From: Promethearchaeota archaeon
GTDB lineage: Archaea; Asgardarchaeota; Lokiarchaeia; Sigynarchaeales; SOKP01
DNA length: 16,463 bases
Direction of reading: 5' to 3'
Assembly: GCA_030668025.1 (NCBI GenBank)
Contig: DAOUUT010000046.1
Span: 1-16,463 of the forward strand
A program made the translations under genes and the position numbers. This document shows positions 14,865-16,463 of the stretch, piece after piece (positions within the stretch are counted from its first letter, which is position 1; each line of letters starts with the position of its first letter). The notes beneath the pieces were generated by a model that saw nothing but the letters and a program-made list of their open reading frames with translations, was not told the origin of the DNA and ran no database searches.

Positions 14865-15527
14865 CTATAAACCTTTTACCATCAATAAATATACTTTTCT
14901 TTTTCTCGGATGATTTGGATTATCAATTATAAATTTCCCTTTAAATTGAGTGTTTTGGGTAACAATTTTACCAATTTCATCCATAATTTCTTTACTTTTT
15001 GGATAAAATTGAATAACAACCTTAGAATGAGGTTTTAATATTCTATAGTAAAACTTAATAAGGTTTATTAAATTATCTCGCATAATTGTATCATCTAAAT
15101 CCTTAAAAATCCACTGAAAAGCTGAAATTGAAATAATAGCGTCAAAAATATTAGACTTAAATGGAGGAAAGCACATATCAGCAACAATTGGGTTGAGATC
15201 CTTAATATCATAAAAATGTAAGAATTCTGAAATAATATCAAGAGCAACTGTTTTATAACCCGATTCTTTCAAAAAAATAGTTGTAAAACCTGGACCACAT
15301 CCAGCATCTAATATTAAGGCATCTTTCCTCTGAAGATCTAGTATTTTTAATGCTCTAATGGTAATCTTTTCCTGAATTCTCATCATACTTTTAGATGTTG
15401 CGTACATAGAAAGAGTTTCTTTATTAAAATAATCTGAAGCTTTATTGTATAATTCTTCTGGTCTATTTCTTTTAATGTTGAAATTATATTTATCGTTCAA
15501 ATTAGAATGACCTAATATTTTAATCAA
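14865..15527 (-). CDS. bud23: Bud23-like SAM-dependent rRNA (guanine-N7) methyltransferase
   Basis: This is a 220-aa Rossmann methyltransferase. It carries motif I LILDAGCGPG (71-80), acidic Asp97 after strand 2 (TVALDI), VADMCFPPF (motif II region), and SISAFQW (133-139) in FDAIISISAFQW. RILKPHSKVVIQFYPKS (about 152-168) follows, then IIDNPNHPRKRKVYLLM at the C-terminus. The N-terminal RPEELYN, ISISAxQW, QFYPK and the final D(N/D)PxxxxxxKxYLxM pattern are those of Bud23/WBSCR22, the eukaryotic enzyme that, with Trm112, makes m7G in 18S rRNA. A role on archaeal 16S rRNA is therefore inferred, which fits its divergent neighbour, an S25e-like small-subunit protein. The C-terminus is short compared with Bud23, lacking the long basic tail. 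The start is uncertain: TTG at 15527 (about 30 nt from an ACTATAAATTG box) or TTG at about 15500. A generic UbiE-like methyltransferase is the alternative. Confidence 0.75.
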   Translation of the reverse strand: MIKILGHSNLNDKYNFNIKRNRPEELYNKASDYFNKETLSMYATSKSMMRIQEKITIRALKILDLQRKDALILDAGCGPGFTTIFLKESGYKTVALDIISEFLHFYDIKDLNPIVADMCFPPFKSNIFDAIISISAFQWIFKDLDDTIMRDNLINLIKFYYRILKPHSKVVIQFYPKSKEIMDEIGKIVTQNTQFKGKFIIDNPNHPRKRKVYLLMVKGL

Positions 15528-15651
15528 TTAATCTGGTTTAGATAAAGAGTTTTCAATTTATAGTATAAATCAAAAATTTTATTAGAATTTAAATATTTAA
15601 TATTTTAATTAGCTTTAATTTTTGACATTTCAATTATTTAAGGTGATACTA
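15528..15651. promoter_or_regulatory. Divergent promoter region for Bud23-like and S25e-like genes
   Basis: CAATTTATAGTATAAAT at 15554-15570 gives, on the minus strand, an ACTATAAATTG box about 30 nt from the TTG at 15527. TTTAAATATTTAA at 15588-15600 would serve the rightward gene, with a leader of about 25-35 nt holding AGGTGAT at 15641-15647, 4 nt before the TTG at 15652. AGGTGAT is an exact match to the complement of the archaeal 16S 3' end, and this decides the start. Confidence 0.5.
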
Positions 15652-15951
15652 TTGTCTGAAAAAGAAGATAAGTTAGTGATCAGAAAAGCAACTTTAAGTT
15701 TACGTAGAAAATACGGAAGATCAAAACAAATTGATATTGTAGAAAGAGATTCTTTTGTCCCTACTTCAATAGAAAAGGAAATCAGAGAATCGCTTTCGAA
15801 ACGGAAATCAATTTTAGCGTCTGACTTATCCCTAAAGTATGATTTAAGAATCTCAACTGTAAATCTGCTATTAAAGCAATACGAAGAAGAAGGCTTAATA
15901 AAATTATTTGATCCTACCTTAAAATTAAAGATTTATGTTCCAAAATCTTAA
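15652..15951 (+). CDS. rps25e: Probable small-subunit ribosomal protein S25e (winged helix)
   Basis: This is a 99-aa basic protein. The C-terminal 60 residues form a winged helix: EKEIRESLSKRKSILASDLS, then LRISTVNLLLKQYEEEGLIK and a wing ending KIYVPKS. This is the layout of archaeal/eukaryotic S25e (helix, TPxxLxxxxxIxxSxAxxxLxxLxxxGLIK, hydrophobic wing, IYxP). The N-terminus is charged (KLVIRKATLSLRRKYGR) but less Lys-rich than most S25e proteins. A TTG at 15622 is possible, but AGGTGAT 4 nt before the TTG at 15652 is decisive. The protein is 99 aa, in the family range. Divergence from the Bud23-like gene supports a ribosomal role. The alternative is a small winged-helix DNA-binding protein. 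Confidence 0.6.
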   Translation: MSEKEDKLVIRKATLSLRRKYGRSKQIDIVERDSFVPTSIEKEIRESLSKRKSILASDLSLKYDLRISTVNLLLKQYEEEGLIKLFDPTLKLKIYVPKS

Positions 15952-16020
15952 TTTCTAATTTATATTATTTCCGCTATTAATTCTTTTAATTTTCTTTACT
16001 TACTTTTATTCAATCAAAAC
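15952..16020 (+). terminator. T-rich termination zone after the S25e-like gene
   Basis: Directly after the stop codon the plus strand carries repeated T runs (TTTCTAATTT, TTCTTTTAATTTTC, CTTTTATTC) with little secondary structure. This is consistent with archaeal oligo-T termination before the tRNA gene. Confidence 0.35.
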
Positions 16021-16084
16021 CAAATGTTATTAGAAAATAATTTATATTTTTTAAGACTACTCTTAATAAAGTATATAATTTAAA

Positions 16085-16197
16085 GCAGATGTAGCCTAGT
16101 GGTAAGACGCCGGCTTCGAAAGTATGTAATGTAATACATTATTACCATAAAAGCCGGTGCGCGTGAGCGTTCGGGGGTTCAAGTCCCTCCATCTGCG
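16085..16197 (+). tRNA. tRNA-Ser(CGA) with a 31-nt intron
   Basis: The acceptor stem GCAGATG (16085-16091) pairs fully with CATCTGC (16190-16196), and discriminator G73 is at 16197, as expected for serine. The anticodon stem is CCGGC (16110-16114) with GCCGG (16153-16157), and the loop TTCGAA+A gives anticodon CGA (16117-16119), reading UCG. The intron is 16121-16151 at the canonical 37/38 site; A repeats make the exact cut ambiguous by a base. The long variable arm GCGC-GTGA-GCGT (16159-16170) marks a class II tRNA. The T arm is GGGGG-TTCAAGT-CCCTC. The mature length is 82 nt without CCA, which is not encoded. The D stem shows a C-A mismatch (16095 with 16107). AT-rich TATATAAT lies just upstream. 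Confidence 0.93.
16121..16151 (+). other. tRNA-Ser intron
   Basis: The intron is AT-rich and can fold into a hairpin: TAATGT (16127-16132) with ACATTA (16136-16141), or alternatively TATG (16123-16126) with CATA (16146-16149) nearest the splice sites. I do not see a standard 4-bp central helix of a bulge-helix-bulge, so the splice site structure is probably relaxed. Confidence 0.75.
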
Positions 16198-16230
16198 TTT
16201 ATTATTTCTTTTTTTAGGGTGAAAAATAAA

Positions 16231-16463
16231 TTGAATAAGGGTATTGTTGTTTTAGGAGAATTACATCAAGACTTATATTACGAAAGCGATTTCTATTGGC
16301 AACTAGTTCAAAAAATAGTAACGAATATAATTAATTTTATCAAATTCAACCCAGATGATCTTAATAGAAAATTATTTGAAAAAATAGTTAAAACAGGGTT
16401 CTCGGAAACACCCAAAAAAATAGTGGGGCATTGTTATTTTAAGAGAGGTGGGAATGGAAACAA
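16231..16463 (+). CDS. PfkB/ribokinase-family sugar kinase, N-terminal part (cut by window end)
   Basis: About 77 N-terminal residues are present. The sequence opens with a beta strand GIVVLGELHQDLYY, which resembles the PfkB first strand followed by the substrate-binding Asp. About 60 residues later comes KRGGNGN, resembling the family's first glycine motif (GGxxxN). The insert between them is longer and more helical than in standard ribokinases. The TTG at 16231 is preceded by GGTGA (16218-16222) 8 nt upstream; a GTG at 16219 is the alternative and would overlap that site. It begins 34 nt after the tRNA on the same strand. The rest lies outside the window, so the ATP-binding site and catalytic Asp cannot be checked. 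Confidence 0.55.
   Translation, partial: MNKGIVVLGELHQDLYYESDFYWQLVQKIVTNIINFIKFNPDDLNRKLFEKIVKTGFSETPKKIVGHCYFKRGGNGN

Overview
The window looks like a chromosomal segment of an Asgard (Promethearchaeati, probably Lokiarchaeia-like) archaeon. The DNA is strongly AT-rich. It carries archaeal information genes: an ATP-dependent DNA ligase, a probable S25e ribosomal protein and an intron-containing tRNA-Ser. These sit beside protein types typical of Asgard genomes: leucine-rich-repeat proteins, longin-like and gelsolin-like folds, a Bud23-type rRNA methyltransferase, a zinc-ribbon protein of unknown function, an archaeal CotH kinase and a RuBisCO-like protein. Lineage is inferred from gene content only. 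No 16S rRNA or plasmid/phage hallmark gene is present.

Layout. (1) 61-1335 (+): membrane-anchored CotH-family kinase. (2) 1599-4494 (+): tandem pair of HEAT-like/LRR proteins; the second has no canonical start codon and probably begins at an ATT at 3112. (3) 4513-7198 (-): DNA ligase and, upstream of it, a protein with a gelsolin-like N-terminal domain. (4) 7491-9877 (+): HisC-type aminotransferase, then a zinc-ribbon protein whose conserved N-terminus also lies upstream of any ATG/GTG/TTG. (5) 9950-10903 (+): a third, shorter HEAT-like/LRR paralogue. (6) 10954-12270 (-): RuBisCO-like protein with several catalytic residues replaced. (7) 12419-14697 (-): two-gene operon of a signal-peptide/one-TM surface glycoprotein and a cytosolic longin-like/winged-helix protein, joined by a TAATG overlap and a strong Shine-Dalgarno. 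(8) 14865-15527 (-) and 15652-15951 (+): divergent Bud23-like methyltransferase and S25e-like protein, both tied to the small ribosomal subunit. (9) 16085-16197 (+): tRNA-Ser(CGA) with a 31-nt intron. (10) 16231-end (+): truncated PfkB-family kinase.

How they fit together. Most genes are single units or pairs with their own AT-rich promoters. Initiation appears mixed. Some genes look leaderless, with a TATA-like box about 25 nt before the start (LRR gene 1, ligase). Others have Shine-Dalgarno motifs matching a 16S tail of GATCACCTCC (S25e, PfkB, longin-wHTH, CotH). The most interesting points are the three-member HEAT-like/LRR family, two genes that appear to need a non-AUG/GUG/UUG start, the receptor-like operon, the catalytically altered RuBisCO homologue and the Bud23/S25e neighbourhood.
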